From the NCBI GenBank assembly GCA_964446485.1, contig CAYUOU010000009.1, positions 1-64,000 of the forward strand: a stretch of DNA of 64,000 nt. The letters run 5' to 3'. The position numbers and the translations under genes were made by a program. Source of the DNA: JBDRRP01 sp964446485 (GTDB taxonomy: Bacteria; Desulfobacterota; Desulfobacteria; Desulfobacterales; JBDRRP01). Below, one piece after another: positions 17,281-26,382 of the stretch (positions are counted from its first letter, which is position 1; each line of letters begins with the position of its first letter). The notes under the pieces are model-generated. The model ran no database searches. It saw nothing but the letters and a program-made list of their open reading frames with translations, and was not told the DNA's origin.

Positions 17281-19419
17281 ATGATTGTCAAAAGAATTCT
17301 GATAGCCGCCCCAGTGGCGGTGATGGTTTTTTTACTCCAGTCATACTTCTGGGTCCCTTCCTATGAGCAGCAAACGCGGGGCAATCCGGATCGTCTGGCG
17401 AATTACATCACCGCCTCCATCGGTGATGCCAGTCTCCTCAATCCGATCCTCTCGGCGGACAGTGCCAGCAGTCAGATAGCGACGATGGTATTCGAGGGGC
17501 TCATCGACAGAGACAAAGATCTTCGTCTGCGCGGTCGGCTGGCCGCTTCCTGGGAAATCTATGAAATCGCCGCCTTCCTGGTGAACCCGGCCGCAATTGT
17601 TCCAGGCGGGTCTGCACCGATATCGGCCGAAGGCATCGCTCATCTTCTCACCCAGGTGGTCGCGTCAGGCCGCCCCGATGATTCGGAACTTGATCGTACT
17701 TTAAGGAATATCCGAGAAATCCGGGTGGTGCCCCCCGAAAAACGCACCTCTACCCACCACCTTTCGCGAAGGAAGACCGGCACGGATACAGAGGCCCCTG
17801 CCGTAGCAGTGTCCATCAACCCGCCGCCGAGCATCCGCCTGCGCCTCCAGCGGGTCGACCAGGAACTCTTCGCCAACCTTGAAAAAATTCTGGGCGACGG
17901 ATATTTCAGCCATCATGACACGGCCGCTTATCTGAGCGTCGACCCATCGATAGAACGCGATGACAAACGATTGCTGGCGGACCGGCTGCTGCCGCCCACG
18001 GAGCACAATCCCGTCATTTTATTCCGCCTGCGACCCGGCGTGCGGTTCCATGACGGTCACGAAGTCACCGCCGAGGACGTCAAATTCACCTACGAAGCCA
18101 TCATGGATCCGCGGAACCTCTCGCCAAGAATCTCGGACTACGAGCCGGTGCGATCCGTCACTGTGGACAGCCCCTACCAGGTCCGCGTGACCTACAAACG
18201 CCTCTACTCACCGGCCATCAGCACATGGGCAATGGGCATTTTGCCGGCTCACCGTCTCGACGCATCGGCGCTGGCCGCCGAAGCCCGGCGGCGGGGTATC
18301 GACCCAGCCGATTTCACCATGAGGCAAAGCGATTTCAACCGAAAACCCATCGGCTGCGGTCCTTTTGCGTTCTCCCAGTGGAAATCGGACCAGCACATTC
18401 GACTGAAGCGATTTGACGATTACTGGGAGGGTCCTGCCAACTACCAGGGATACGTTGTCCGAATCATTCCGGATCTGCTGACACAGGAAATGGAATTCTA
18501 CGCCGGCACCCTCGATCACTACGGTGTGCCGCCATTTCAGGTCAAACGTCTGAAAGCGGATCGTCGGTTTCAAGGCTTCTCAGGCACGGCTTTTGGCTAC
18601 ACGTATATCGGATACAACCTGCGCCGGCCGCCCTTTGACGACCCGCGAGTGCGGCGCGCGCTGGGAATGGCCATCAATGTCAGAGAGATTATCGACTACG
18701 TGCTCTACGGCCAGGCCGAACCCATTACGGGACCGTTTCCCAAGCAGACCGACTTCTACAACGCGGATGTGCCGGCGCTGCCCTACGACCCTGAAGGCGC
18801 AACGGCACTGCTGAAAGAAGCCGGTTGGACAGCCAACACGGCCGGGATGCTGGAAAAAAACGGCCGCCCGCTTCAATTCACACTCATTACCAACAGCGGC
18901 AATGATTTGCGAAAGTCCATCCTGGCCATTGCCCAGGATGCGTGGCGGCGCATTGGCGTGGAAGTGCGAACGGATCTTTTGGAATGGTCGGTATTTCTTC
19001 AGGAGCGGGTCAATAAACTGGACTTTGACGCATTGGTCCTGGGGTGGCAGATGGGGATCGACCCGGACCTTTATCAAATATGGCATTCGAGCCAGACCGG
19101 CCCCTTCCAGTTGAATTTCGTGGGCTTTCAGGATGCGGCGGCCGATGAACTCATCATCAAAATCCGCCAGGAATACGATCTGGCCACCCAGATCGAAGAC
19201 TGCCATCGCCTCCATGCCATCATTGCCGAGGCGCAGCCCTATACGTTTCTCTATGTGGGCAAATGGACGGCCGTGCTCGATCGCCGGATCACCATCCGCG
19301 AAAAGGACGCCGCCGGCATCGACAGATATCGCCCCATAGCACCGACCAAGACCGGGAACTATGCCTTTGACTTCAACAAATGGGTCAAACTGCCGGCGCC
19401 GCCGGCGATTGAACCCTAG
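17281..19419 (+). CDS. Peptide ABC transporter substrate-binding protein
   Basis: 712 residues of the SBP_bac_5 (OppA/DppA) family. It has an N-terminal membrane anchor or uncleaved signal (6-25), then the family segments ASLLNPILSADSAS, FRLRPGVRFHDGHEVTAEDVKFTYEA and KPIGCGPFAFSQWK. Compared with the usual 500-550 residues it carries an extra stretch of roughly 160 residues between LRGRLAASWE and ILFRLRPGVRF, which splits a conserved pair of strands. It would bind oligopeptides or related solutes outside the membrane for the permease and ATPase genes that follow. No strong Shine-Dalgarno precedes the ATG. Confidence 0.9.
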   Translation: MIVKRILIAAPVAVMVFLLQSYFWVPSYEQQTRGNPDRLANYITASIGDASLLNPILSADSASSQIATMVFEGLIDRDKDLRLRGRLAASWEIYEIAAFLVNPAAIVPGGSAPISAEGIAHLLTQVVASGRPDDSELDRTLRNIREIRVVPPEKRTSTHHLSRRKTGTDTEAPAVAVSINPPPSIRLRLQRVDQELFANLEKILGDGYFSHHDTAAYLSVDPSIERDDKRLLADRLLPPTEHNPVILFRLRPGVRFHDGHEVTAEDVKFTYEAIMDPRNLSPRISDYEPVRSVTVDSPYQVRVTYKRLYSPAISTWAMGILPAHRLDASALAAEARRRGIDPADFTMRQSDFNRKPIGCGPFAFSQWKSDQHIRLKRFDDYWEGPANYQGYVVRIIPDLLTQEMEFYAGTLDHYGVPPFQVKRLKADRRFQGFSGTAFGYTYIGYNLRRPPFDDPRVRRALGMAINVREIIDYVLYGQAEPITGPFPKQTDFYNADVPALPYDPEGATALLKEAGWTANTAGMLEKNGRPLQFTLITNSGNDLRKSILAIAQDAWRRIGVEVRTDLLEWSVFLQERVNKLDFDALVLGWQMGIDPDLYQIWHSSQTGPFQLNFVGFQDAAADELIIKIRQEYDLATQIEDCHRLHAIIAEAQPYTFLYVGKWTAVLDRRITIREKDAAGIDRYRPIAPTKTGNYAFDFNKWVKLPAPPAIEP

Positions 19420-19442
19420 CAGGGTGTAAAGCGCACGAAATC

Positions 19443-20402
19443 ATGATCGCCTTCATCGGTAGAAGCATTGTACAGAAAATCATCACCCTGTTCTTCATTT
19501 CAGTGGTGTCATTTCTGATCATCCACCTTGCGCCGGGCAGCCCCAGCCAGGTGGATCCGCTCAATCCTAAGTTCACCCCTGAGATGGTGGAGCGGTTTCG
19601 CCAGGAATTTCACCTGGACAAGCCCCTCACCACCCAGTACGCACTCTTTTATCAGAATTTTTTTACCGGCCGCATCGTCTCGTGGAAAGACAACCAGCCG
19701 GTGCTGGGGAAGATCACAGAACGGTTTCTCAACAGCCTGCCGCTGTTCGTCGTGGGCACACTGCTCACCTGGACGCTGTCGTTTCCCGTGGGGATCCGCT
19801 CCGCCATCCGGCGCGGCGGCACTTATGACCGGACGGCGACCTTTCTATCCTACCTGCTCATCAGCATCCCCGGTTTCTTTTTCGCATATATGCTCATCAT
19901 CGCCGTGGTGACGGCCCTGGGGGTGCCGGTCATCGGCATGGAAACCTTCGGCATCGATGGGGTCGGTATGGTAACGCGGGCGATGGACCGCACCTGGCAC
20001 CTGGTGCTGCCCTCGATTCTGGGCGCAACGGGCGGCGTCGCGGTCCTCTCCCGGTACGTGCGCAGCCAAATGCTCGAAGTGGAAGGCCAGGATTACATCC
20101 GAACCGCACGCGCCAAGGGGTTGCCTGAAGACCAGGTACACTACCGGCATGCCCTGCGAAACGCCCTGCTGCCCTTCGTCACCATGTTTGGACTGGTGCT
20201 GCCCGGTCTGATCGGTGGATCGGTGATTATCGAGTCCATCTTTTCCTGGCCGGGCATGGGACGCATGGCTTATGAAGCGATTCTCGCCAGAGATTACCCG
20301 GTGATTCTTACGGTAAACTTCGTCTCGGCCGTCCTGGTGCTGCTGGGGACATTTATCTCCGACATGCTCTACACGATCGTAGATCCACGGATCGAACTCT
20401 AA
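19443..20402 (+). CDS. Peptide ABC transporter permease (OppB/DppB type)
   Basis: 319 residues with the first helix near the N-terminus, a long periplasmic loop, and the inner-membrane BPD_transp_1 domain. The EAA-type contact loop is YIRTARAKGLPEDQVHYRHALRNALLP, followed by the typical GSVIIESIFSWPGMGRMAYEAI. It forms the channel with the next gene. Its stop TAA overlaps the next ATG by one base, indicating translational coupling. Confidence 0.93.
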   Translation: MIAFIGRSIVQKIITLFFISVVSFLIIHLAPGSPSQVDPLNPKFTPEMVERFRQEFHLDKPLTTQYALFYQNFFTGRIVSWKDNQPVLGKITERFLNSLPLFVVGTLLTWTLSFPVGIRSAIRRGGTYDRTATFLSYLLISIPGFFFAYMLIIAVVTALGVPVIGMETFGIDGVGMVTRAMDRTWHLVLPSILGATGGVAVLSRYVRSQMLEVEGQDYIRTARAKGLPEDQVHYRHALRNALLPFVTMFGLVLPGLIGGSVIIESIFSWPGMGRMAYEAILARDYPVILTVNFVSAVLVLLGTFISDMLYTIVDPRIEL

Positions 20403-21559
20403 TGACCGACACCCCGTTACCCGCCACCAAATATACGGATGCCGACATGACCCTGGCAGCACACCAGGGGCGGTGGGCCATGTTCTGGGAGCAGTTCCGG
20501 AGCAATCGCATGGCCGTCGCCGGCATGGTCATTTTCATCCTTTTCTTTCTGACGGCCCTGGCAGGCCTGGGATTAACGTCAGGAACCGACCCCGTCCTCA
20601 ACCCGTCAACCATCCGGCTTCAGGAAAAACTTCTGCCGCCGCTCACTGAAGCCGCGCAGGGAAAGCGCCTCGACCCTGCGCTGCCCCCGGGAGGGCGCTA
20701 CCTCCTGGGCACCGACGATCTGGGCAGGGATGTCTTCGCCCGAATGATGCAGGGCGCCTGGGTATCGCTGACCGTGGGATTCGTCGCCGTGGGCATCGCC
20801 ATCGCCATCGGCATTTTTCTGGGAGGCATCGCCGGATACTACGGCCAGCTGGCCATCGGACTTCATCACCTCATGGGGCTGCTCCTGCCGGTTGCCGGCG
20901 TCGTTCTGGCCGGCAGCGTCTCCACCGCAGGGGGGATCGCCCTGACCACCGCCGGCATCGCCTGGGTCGTTGCGGGGCAAGCGCTGAACCGCCGTGCGCC
21001 GGCCGTGGCGAAAGCCCTCACCGTGCCCCTCATGACCATGGACACCCTCATCATGCGGGTGGTTGACATCATGCTCTGTTTCCCGAGCTTTTTTCTGATT
21101 CTCACCGTCGTGGCACTGCTTCCGGCCAGCCTGTACAACATCATGATTGTCATCGGCCTCACCAGTTGGATGGGGACCACGCGATTTGTGCGTGCGGAGT
21201 TTCTTTCCCTGCGGGAGCAGGATTTTGTTGCAGCAGCCAAGGCACTGGGCGTCAACGAGTTGCGCATCGTTTTTCTCCATATGATGCCCAATGCCATCGC
21301 ACCGGTGCTGGTGTCGGCCACGCTCGGCATCGCCAGCGCCATCCTCACCGAGGCGGGGCTGAGCTTTTTGGGATTCGGCGTCCCGCCCCCCCATGCCACC
21401 TGGGGCAACATCCTCTCTGACGGGAAGCGATTCATTTTCGACGCCCCATGGCTGACGTTCGCCCCGGGGACGGTCATTCTTCTGGTGGTGCTGGCCTTCA
21501 ACCTCTTCGGTGAAGGGCTTCGCGACGTGCTGAACCCTCGGCTGCGGGAAAGGCATTGA
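20402..21559 (+). CDS. Peptide ABC transporter permease (OppC/DppC type)
   Basis: 385 residues. It has the conserved LLGTDDLGRDVFARM motif of OppC proteins, the contact loop FVAAAKALGVNELRIVFLHMMPNA, and a C-terminal AILTEAGLSFLGFG. It is longer than the usual near-300 residues because of an extra hydrophobic hairpin (about residues 160-205) inserted after the first helices of the transport domain. It pairs with the OppB-type permease. Confidence 0.92.
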   Translation: MTDTPLPATKYTDADMTLAAHQGRWAMFWEQFRSNRMAVAGMVIFILFFLTALAGLGLTSGTDPVLNPSTIRLQEKLLPPLTEAAQGKRLDPALPPGGRYLLGTDDLGRDVFARMMQGAWVSLTVGFVAVGIAIAIGIFLGGIAGYYGQLAIGLHHLMGLLLPVAGVVLAGSVSTAGGIALTTAGIAWVVAGQALNRRAPAVAKALTVPLMTMDTLIMRVVDIMLCFPSFFLILTVVALLPASLYNIMIVIGLTSWMGTTRFVRAEFLSLREQDFVAAAKALGVNELRIVFLHMMPNAIAPVLVSATLGIASAILTEAGLSFLGFGVPPPHATWGNILSDGKRFIFDAPWLTFAPGTVILLVVLAFNLFGEGLRDVLNPRLRERH

Positions 21560-21561
21560 GC

Positions 21562-22596
21562 ATGGGAACACAACTTTGCGACGATGCCAGCCAACCCGAT
21601 GCAGCCACCAAAGACGGCGCACTGCTGAGCGTGTCCGATTTGAGGGTATCTTTCGGATCGGGCGCCACTCGCGCCGCAGCGGTGGACGGAATCAGTTTTG
21701 ACATCCAAGCCAATGAAACCGTCTGCATCGTGGGTGAATCCGGATGTGGGAAAACGGTGACGGCGCTCAGCATCCTGGGCCTCGTCCCCTGCCCGCCCGG
21801 CCGCGTCGACGGCGGCCGCATCGTCTTCAAGGGGCGGGATCTCCTGACAATGCCGCCGACGGCACTTCAAAAAATCCGCGGCAACGAAATCGCCATGGTG
21901 TTCCAGGAGCCGCTGTCTTCGCTCAACCCCGTCTTCACGGTGGGAGACCAGATCGGTGAAGCCATTCGTACCCATAACCGGTGCCCGCTTGACGCGATTC
22001 CCCAGGCCTGCATCGACCTGTTGACTCAAGTGGGCATCCCGGATCCGGTCAGCCGCCTGAAGGCCTTTCCCCACCAACTCAGCGGCGGCCAGCGTCAACG
22101 GGTCATGATTGCCATGGCGCTGTCGTGCGACCCGGATCTGATGATCGCCGACGAGCCCACCACCGCATTGGATGTCACGGTACAGGCACGGATCATTGAC
22201 CTTCTCAAAGATATTCAATCGCGTCGACGAATGGCCATTCAGTACATCACCCACGACCTGGGCGTGGTGGCGGCCATCGCACAACGGGTGTATGTCATGT
22301 ATGCGGGAATCATCGTCGAAAAGGGCCCCACAGGAGCCATTTTCGAGTTTTCGCGCCACCCCTACACGCAGGCGCTGCTGGCGGCCTTGCCCAGCCGCAA
22401 CAAGCGGGGACAGCGGCTGTATGCCATCCCGGGCTCGGTGCCCGACCCTTCCAACAAACCGCCAGGCTGCCCTTTTCACCCCCGCTGCAGTGACGCGGTG
22501 GCGAATTGCCGGGACGCGTTGCCCGAGATGTGCGACTACGGCGGCGGGCACAATGCGCGCTGCCCGGTGGTGTTCCAGAGAGAAGGTGGACCATGA
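21562..22596 (+). CDS. Peptide ABC transporter ATPase (OppD/DppD type)
   Basis: 344 residues with Walker A GESGCGKT (58-65), signature LSGGQRQRV, Walker B LMIADEPTTALD, and the C-terminal oligopeptide-transporter extension with cysteines in PPGCPFHPRCSDAVANC, where OppD/F proteins can carry an iron-sulfur site. The start is ATG 21562 with GGGAAAGG upstream, rather than the TTG two codons earlier. It overlaps the next gene by ATGA. Confidence 0.95.
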   Translation: MGTQLCDDASQPDAATKDGALLSVSDLRVSFGSGATRAAAVDGISFDIQANETVCIVGESGCGKTVTALSILGLVPCPPGRVDGGRIVFKGRDLLTMPPTALQKIRGNEIAMVFQEPLSSLNPVFTVGDQIGEAIRTHNRCPLDAIPQACIDLLTQVGIPDPVSRLKAFPHQLSGGQRQRVMIAMALSCDPDLMIADEPTTALDVTVQARIIDLLKDIQSRRRMAIQYITHDLGVVAAIAQRVYVMYAGIIVEKGPTGAIFEFSRHPYTQALLAALPSRNKRGQRLYAIPGSVPDPSNKPPGCPFHPRCSDAVANCRDALPEMCDYGGGHNARCPVVFQREGGP

Positions 22597-23468
22597 ACCC
22601 GCCGGCCACCCATTTTCCGGAAGTGCCGATTCTAGCGGTCGAAGACCTTCGAAAGGCGTTCCCCATCCGATCCGGATTCCTTCAGCGGACTACCGGTTGG
22701 GTGCACGCCGTGGACGGCGTGTCGTTTGCCATCGCCACCGGGCAGACGCTGGGGCTGGTGGGCGAAAGCGGCTGTGGCAAATCCACCGTGGCCCGGATGA
22801 TCCTTCGGTTGTTGACGCCGGACAGCGGCAGCATCCGGTTCAGGGGCAACGAGATCGGTCACCTGAGCCAGCGGGAATTGAAACCACTGCGCCGGCAGAT
22901 ACAGATTATCTTTCAAGACCCCTACGGATCCCTGAATCCCCGCATGAGCATCGGGTGGTCCATTTCAGAGGGGCTTCGCACCGTGGGCATCACGACACCC
23001 CGTGCGAAACAGCGGCGCGTTGCCGAGCTGTTGGACATGGTCGGGCTGCCGGCCACCTATCACAACCGTTATCCCCACGAATTCAGCGGCGGGCAGCGGC
23101 AGCGGATCGGTATTGCCAGGGCCTTGAGCGTGTCCCCATCGCTGCTGGTCTGCGACGAGCCCATTTCAGCACTGGATGTTTCCATCCAGGCCCAGATCAT
23201 CAATCTGTTAAAGGACCTTCAGGATCAGTTGGGATTGAGTTATCTGTTCATCTCCCATGATCTGAATGTGGTGAGCTATCTGTGCAGCCATGTCTGTGTA
23301 ATGAACGGCGGGCAGATCGTCGAATCCGCCGCGGCAGAGACGCTCTTCGATAATCCGTGCCACCCGTATACGCGGGCTTTGCTGGCTGCCATTCCCGATG
23401 CCCGCGGCGTTGGCACGCCGAAATATGGGTCACGACACGCCGGCGTCGTGACCCCAGCCTACAAATAG
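22593..23468 (+). CDS. Peptide ABC transporter ATPase (OppF/DppF type)
   Basis: 291 residues with Walker A GESGCGKST (57-65), signature FSGGQRQRIGIARAL and Walker B LLVCDEPISALD. It ends soon after HPYTRALLAAIPDA and so lacks the C-terminal Cys-containing extension present in the OppD-type partner. The start ATG overlaps the preceding stop. It completes a five-gene transporter set. Confidence 0.95.
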   Translation: MNPPATHFPEVPILAVEDLRKAFPIRSGFLQRTTGWVHAVDGVSFAIATGQTLGLVGESGCGKSTVARMILRLLTPDSGSIRFRGNEIGHLSQRELKPLRRQIQIIFQDPYGSLNPRMSIGWSISEGLRTVGITTPRAKQRRVAELLDMVGLPATYHNRYPHEFSGGQRQRIGIARALSVSPSLLVCDEPISALDVSIQAQIINLLKDLQDQLGLSYLFISHDLNVVSYLCSHVCVMNGGQIVESAAAETLFDNPCHPYTRALLAAIPDARGVGTPKYGSRHAGVVTPAYK

Positions 23469-23476
23469 GAATTACC

Positions 23477-24670
23477 ATGCCTGGAACGACACCCAAAGCG
23501 GAACTCATGGCCCGGATCGCACGGTTTCAAAAGAGACTGCAAGCCACAGCGGTGGAAGGCGCCCTGATACTTCAGAAATCGGATCTTTTTTATTTGACGG
23601 GCACCGTCCAGCAGGCGCAGCTCTATGTTCCCGCGGAGGGTGCTCCGGTACTGATGGTGAAAAAAAGCCACGCCCGGGCGACGGCAGAATCCGCCCTGGA
23701 ACAGGTGGTGCCCGTGGCCTCGCCCAAAGACATCCCGCGCTGCCTGAAGGACGCGGGGCTGGCGATGCCGGCACGGTTGGGACTCGAATGCGACGTCCTG
23801 CCGGTGAACTTATACTTCTTGTACCAAAGCGTTTTTCAAACTGCGTCGGTGGTGGATGTGTCTCCGGAGATCCGCAGGATCCGGGCCGTTAAATCGCCTT
23901 ACGAATTGGCCATCATGGAAGACGCCGCCCGACGTGCCGACGCCGTGGCCGCCGGCGTACCCGGTCTTCTGCGAGCCGGCATGAGCGAACTGGAACTGGC
24001 CGGCCTCGTAGAGGCCTCCGCCAGGGCGATGGGTCATCAGGGGGTGCTGCGAATGCGCCTCTGGGGCAATGAACTGTTTTACGGGCACCTCATGGCGGGG
24101 CCTTCGGCGGCAGCACCCAGCTACCTGGCCTCGCCCACCGGGGGCACCGGAGCAGGGCCGGCCGTAGCCCAGGGCGCCGGATTCGGAAAGATCTCTCCCA
24201 ACGAACCGATCCTCGTGGACTATGTATTCGCCTTCGACGGCTACCTTGCCGATCACACCCGCATTGTTGCCATCGGGGATCTCTCCGACGACTTGATGCG
24301 CGGCCACGAAGCCATGTGCCGAATCCAGGAAACGCTGTCGCAAGAATGCCGCCCGGGCGTCACAGGGGGCGATATTTACCGCTTGGCGCTGGCATTGGCG
24401 GATGATGCGGGTTACCGCGAGTGGTTCATGGGCAGCGGCACAGACCGGGTGCCCTTTGTGGGTCACGGCATCGGTCTCGAGCTGGACGAGTACCCGTTTC
24501 TGGCCAAAGGCCAGGACATGCCGCTGAAGGAAGGAATGGTCATCGCGCTGGAGCCCAAGCTGGTCATCCCCGGCCAGGGCGTTGTGGGCATCGAGAACAC
24601 CCACGTGATCACCAAGACGGGGCTGCGCCGGTTAACCCGGCATCCAGACGAAATTCATATCGTCGATTAG
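23477..24670 (+). CDS. M24 family Xaa-Pro peptidase
   Basis: 397 residues: an N-terminal creatinase/prolidase-like domain (to about residue 140) and a C-terminal pita-bread metallopeptidase domain. Metal ligands are seen as the two Asp in DYVFAFDGYLADHTR, the His in GHGIGLELDEYP, and Glu in ALEPKL and GIENTHV. The start is ATG 23477 after AGGAATTACC, 8 bp after the transporter ATPase. It would cut X-Pro bonds in imported peptides, matching the transporter. Confidence 0.92.
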   Translation: MPGTTPKAELMARIARFQKRLQATAVEGALILQKSDLFYLTGTVQQAQLYVPAEGAPVLMVKKSHARATAESALEQVVPVASPKDIPRCLKDAGLAMPARLGLECDVLPVNLYFLYQSVFQTASVVDVSPEIRRIRAVKSPYELAIMEDAARRADAVAAGVPGLLRAGMSELELAGLVEASARAMGHQGVLRMRLWGNELFYGHLMAGPSAAAPSYLASPTGGTGAGPAVAQGAGFGKISPNEPILVDYVFAFDGYLADHTRIVAIGDLSDDLMRGHEAMCRIQETLSQECRPGVTGGDIYRLALALADDAGYREWFMGSGTDRVPFVGHGIGLELDEYPFLAKGQDMPLKEGMVIALEPKLVIPGQGVVGIENTHVITKTGLRRLTRHPDEIHIVD

Positions 24671-24671
24671 T

Positions 24672-24707
24672 AAAAAAAGGGACGCACCGGCAAACCCGAC
24701 GCGTCCC
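24672..24707 (-). terminator. Intrinsic terminator of rplM-rpsI
   Basis: On the minus strand GGGACGC (24707-24701) pairs with GCGTCCC (24685-24679) and is followed by seven T. It lies 21 bp after the rpsI stop, in the space shared with the converging peptidase gene. Confidence 0.9.
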
Positions 24708-24728
24708 TCGTTGTGGTTGTTCTGCGGA

Positions 24729-25121
24729 TTAACGCTTGGAGAACTGGAATCGGGCACGCGCACCGCGCTGTCCGTATTTTTTCCGCTCCTTGGTTCGCGG
24801 GTCACGCATCACGAAACCGGCCCGCTTGAGCGGTGTTCGGTAGTCGGGATTGGCGCTGATCAGGGCGCGGGTAATGCCATGTCGGATGGCGCCGGCCTGC
24901 CCACTGGGGCCGCCGCCGTTGACATGCACCACAATGTCGTAGTCCCCCAATGCATTCACCACCGCCAGGGGCTGACGAATGATCGGGATCGCGGAGGGGA
25001 CCTTGAAGTAATCTTCGATGGGACGATCGTTGACCGTGATCTGCCCGCTGCCCGGAGTGATCCAGGTGCGAGAAATGGCGGATTTGCGTCTTCCAGTGGC
25101 GTAGTAGGTGCTTTTTTCCAT
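24729..25121 (-). CDS. rpsI: 30S ribosomal protein S9
   Basis: 130 residues with the S9 hallmarks: YYATGRRKSAISRTWITPGSG at the start, GGGPSGQAGAIRHGI, and the basic tail KKYGQRGARARFQFSKR that reaches the P-site tRNA. It sits in the standard rplM-rpsI order, 28 bp after rplM. Confidence 0.98.
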   Translation of the reverse strand: MEKSTYYATGRRKSAISRTWITPGSGQITVNDRPIEDYFKVPSAIPIIRQPLAVVNALGDYDIVVHVNGGGPSGQAGAIRHGITRALISANPDYRTPLKRAGFVMRDPRTKERKKYGQRGARARFQFSKR

Positions 25122-25149
25122 ACGTAATTACCTGATCGTTGTATAAGGG

Positions 25150-25584
25150 TTACTGTTCCAGCACTTGAGGCTGCTGGGCGGAATGGGGATGCTCGGCGCC
25201 CGCGTAAACTTTGAGCTTCTTGATGAGCTGACGCCCCAATCGGTTCTTGGGGAGCATCCCCTTTACGGCAAACCGGATAATGTCTTCCGGGCGCTTTTCG
25301 CGCAGCTTTTCGGCAGTGATCTCCTTTAAGCCGCCGATGTAGCCGCTGTGCCGATAATAGGTTTTCTGTGCCCATTTACGTCCGGTCATGACGATCTTGT
25401 CGGCATTGACAATGATCACCATGTCACCGGTATCCACGTGCGGGGTGTAGATGGGTTTGTGTTTGCCACGAAGCCGGGACGCCACCAACGTGGCCAGCCG
25501 ACCCAGAACCTGCCCTTCGGCATCGACAACCCACCACTGCTCGTTTCGGTCAGATGCTTTGGCGCTATAGGTGTATTTTTTCAC
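25150..25584 (-). CDS. rplM: 50S ribosomal protein L13
   Basis: 144 residues, the usual L13 length, with VVDAEGQVLGRLAT, HVDTGDMVIIVNADK and AVKGMLPKNRLG. The start is GTG 25584 (AGGAG 8 bp upstream). The frame stays open further upstream, but that part is leader sequence containing the promoter. Confidence 0.97.
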   Translation of the reverse strand: MKKYTYSAKASDRNEQWWVVDAEGQVLGRLATLVASRLRGKHKPIYTPHVDTGDMVIIVNADKIVMTGRKWAQKTYYRHSGYIGGLKEITAEKLREKRPEDIIRFAVKGMLPKNRLGRQLIKKLKVYAGAEHPHSAQQPQVLEQ

Positions 25585-25618
25585 AGTATTCACTCCTGTC
25601 CGTGTTTCGAATCTGCGG

Positions 25619-25647
25619 TTTATAGTGAAAAGGATGTGCACTGTCAA
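25619..25647 (-). promoter_or_regulatory. Sigma-70 promoter of rplM-rpsI
   Basis: TTGACA (25647-25642), a 17-nt spacer and TATAAA (25624-25619) on the minus strand give a near-consensus promoter 35 bp before the rplM start. Confidence 0.85.
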
Positions 25648-25692
25648 CAGATATTCCCGAATATTTATCCGTTTCGAACGCCTGTGCGTGGC

Positions 25693-25722
25693 TTGACAGG
25701 CCTTTGCCATTGCGCCTAATCT
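25693..25722 (+). promoter_or_regulatory. Probable sigma-70 promoter of the CYTH gene
   Basis: TTGACA and TAATCT are separated by 18 nt, about 50 bp before the CYTH start, facing away from the rplM promoter. Confidence 0.5.
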
Positions 25723-25773
25723 GAGCGCCTCGTCAGAAAACAACCGTCAGTCGCAACCATGAGGAGACCGACC

Positions 25774-26382
25774 GTGGCCCCGATTGAAACCGAAGTCAAA
25801 TTCCACATCACCGATGCCGACGCCGTCAAGCAGCGAATTCTCGACCTGGGCGCGATCAGCGGCGGACGCGTCTTTGAGTCCAACGCAACCTATGAGGACG
25901 GTGCCGTGTCCCTGAAGCCGCGGGGCATGTTGCTGCGTCTGCGCAGAACGGCGGCACGCAACACGCTCACTTTGAAAGCACCGGCGCCGGAAGCCAGCGC
26001 CGAATACAAAGTCGTGACGGAGGTGGAAACCCAAATCAAAGATCCGGATGCGCTCCACGCCATTTTGGAGATGCTTGGGTACACGATCTGGCGCGGCTAT
26101 GAAAAGTGGCGAGAAACCTTCACATTGGCAGCAGTGGAGTGCTGCCTGGATGCCATGCCCTTCGGAGACTTTCTGGAGATCGAAGGCCCCGGCGAGCAGA
26201 TCAGGCGCCTCGCAGAGCGATTGGAGCTGGATTGGTCCCGGCGCATCCTCATCAATTACTACGGCATTTTCGATATCATCCGATCGCACGCGGCCCTGCC
26301 GTTCAACGACATCACTTTCGATCGGTTCAAGGGCATCGATGTGGATTGGTCAACCACGGCCGATCTCATCGAAGCCGGCTGA
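25774..26382 (+). CDS. CYTH-domain phosphohydrolase/cyclase-like protein
   Basis: 202 residues forming one CYTH domain: the ExExK motif ETEVKF at residues 5-10, followed by alternating charged strand motifs (LLRLRRTAARNTLTLKAP, YKVVTEVE, WRETFTL, FLEIEGP). The family includes class IV adenylate cyclases, thiamine triphosphatases and inorganic triphosphatases acting on triphosphates with Mg or Mn in a tunnel; the substrate cannot be chosen from sequence alone. GTG 25774 has GAGGAG 7 bp upstream; ATG 25759 is the alternative and would bury that site. The 3' end overlaps the converging gene by 33 bp. Confidence 0.85.
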   Translation: MAPIETEVKFHITDADAVKQRILDLGAISGGRVFESNATYEDGAVSLKPRGMLLRLRRTAARNTLTLKAPAPEASAEYKVVTEVETQIKDPDALHAILEMLGYTIWRGYEKWRETFTLAAVECCLDAMPFGDFLEIEGPGEQIRRLAERLELDWSRRILINYYGIFDIIRSHAALPFNDITFDRFKGIDVDWSTTADLIEAG

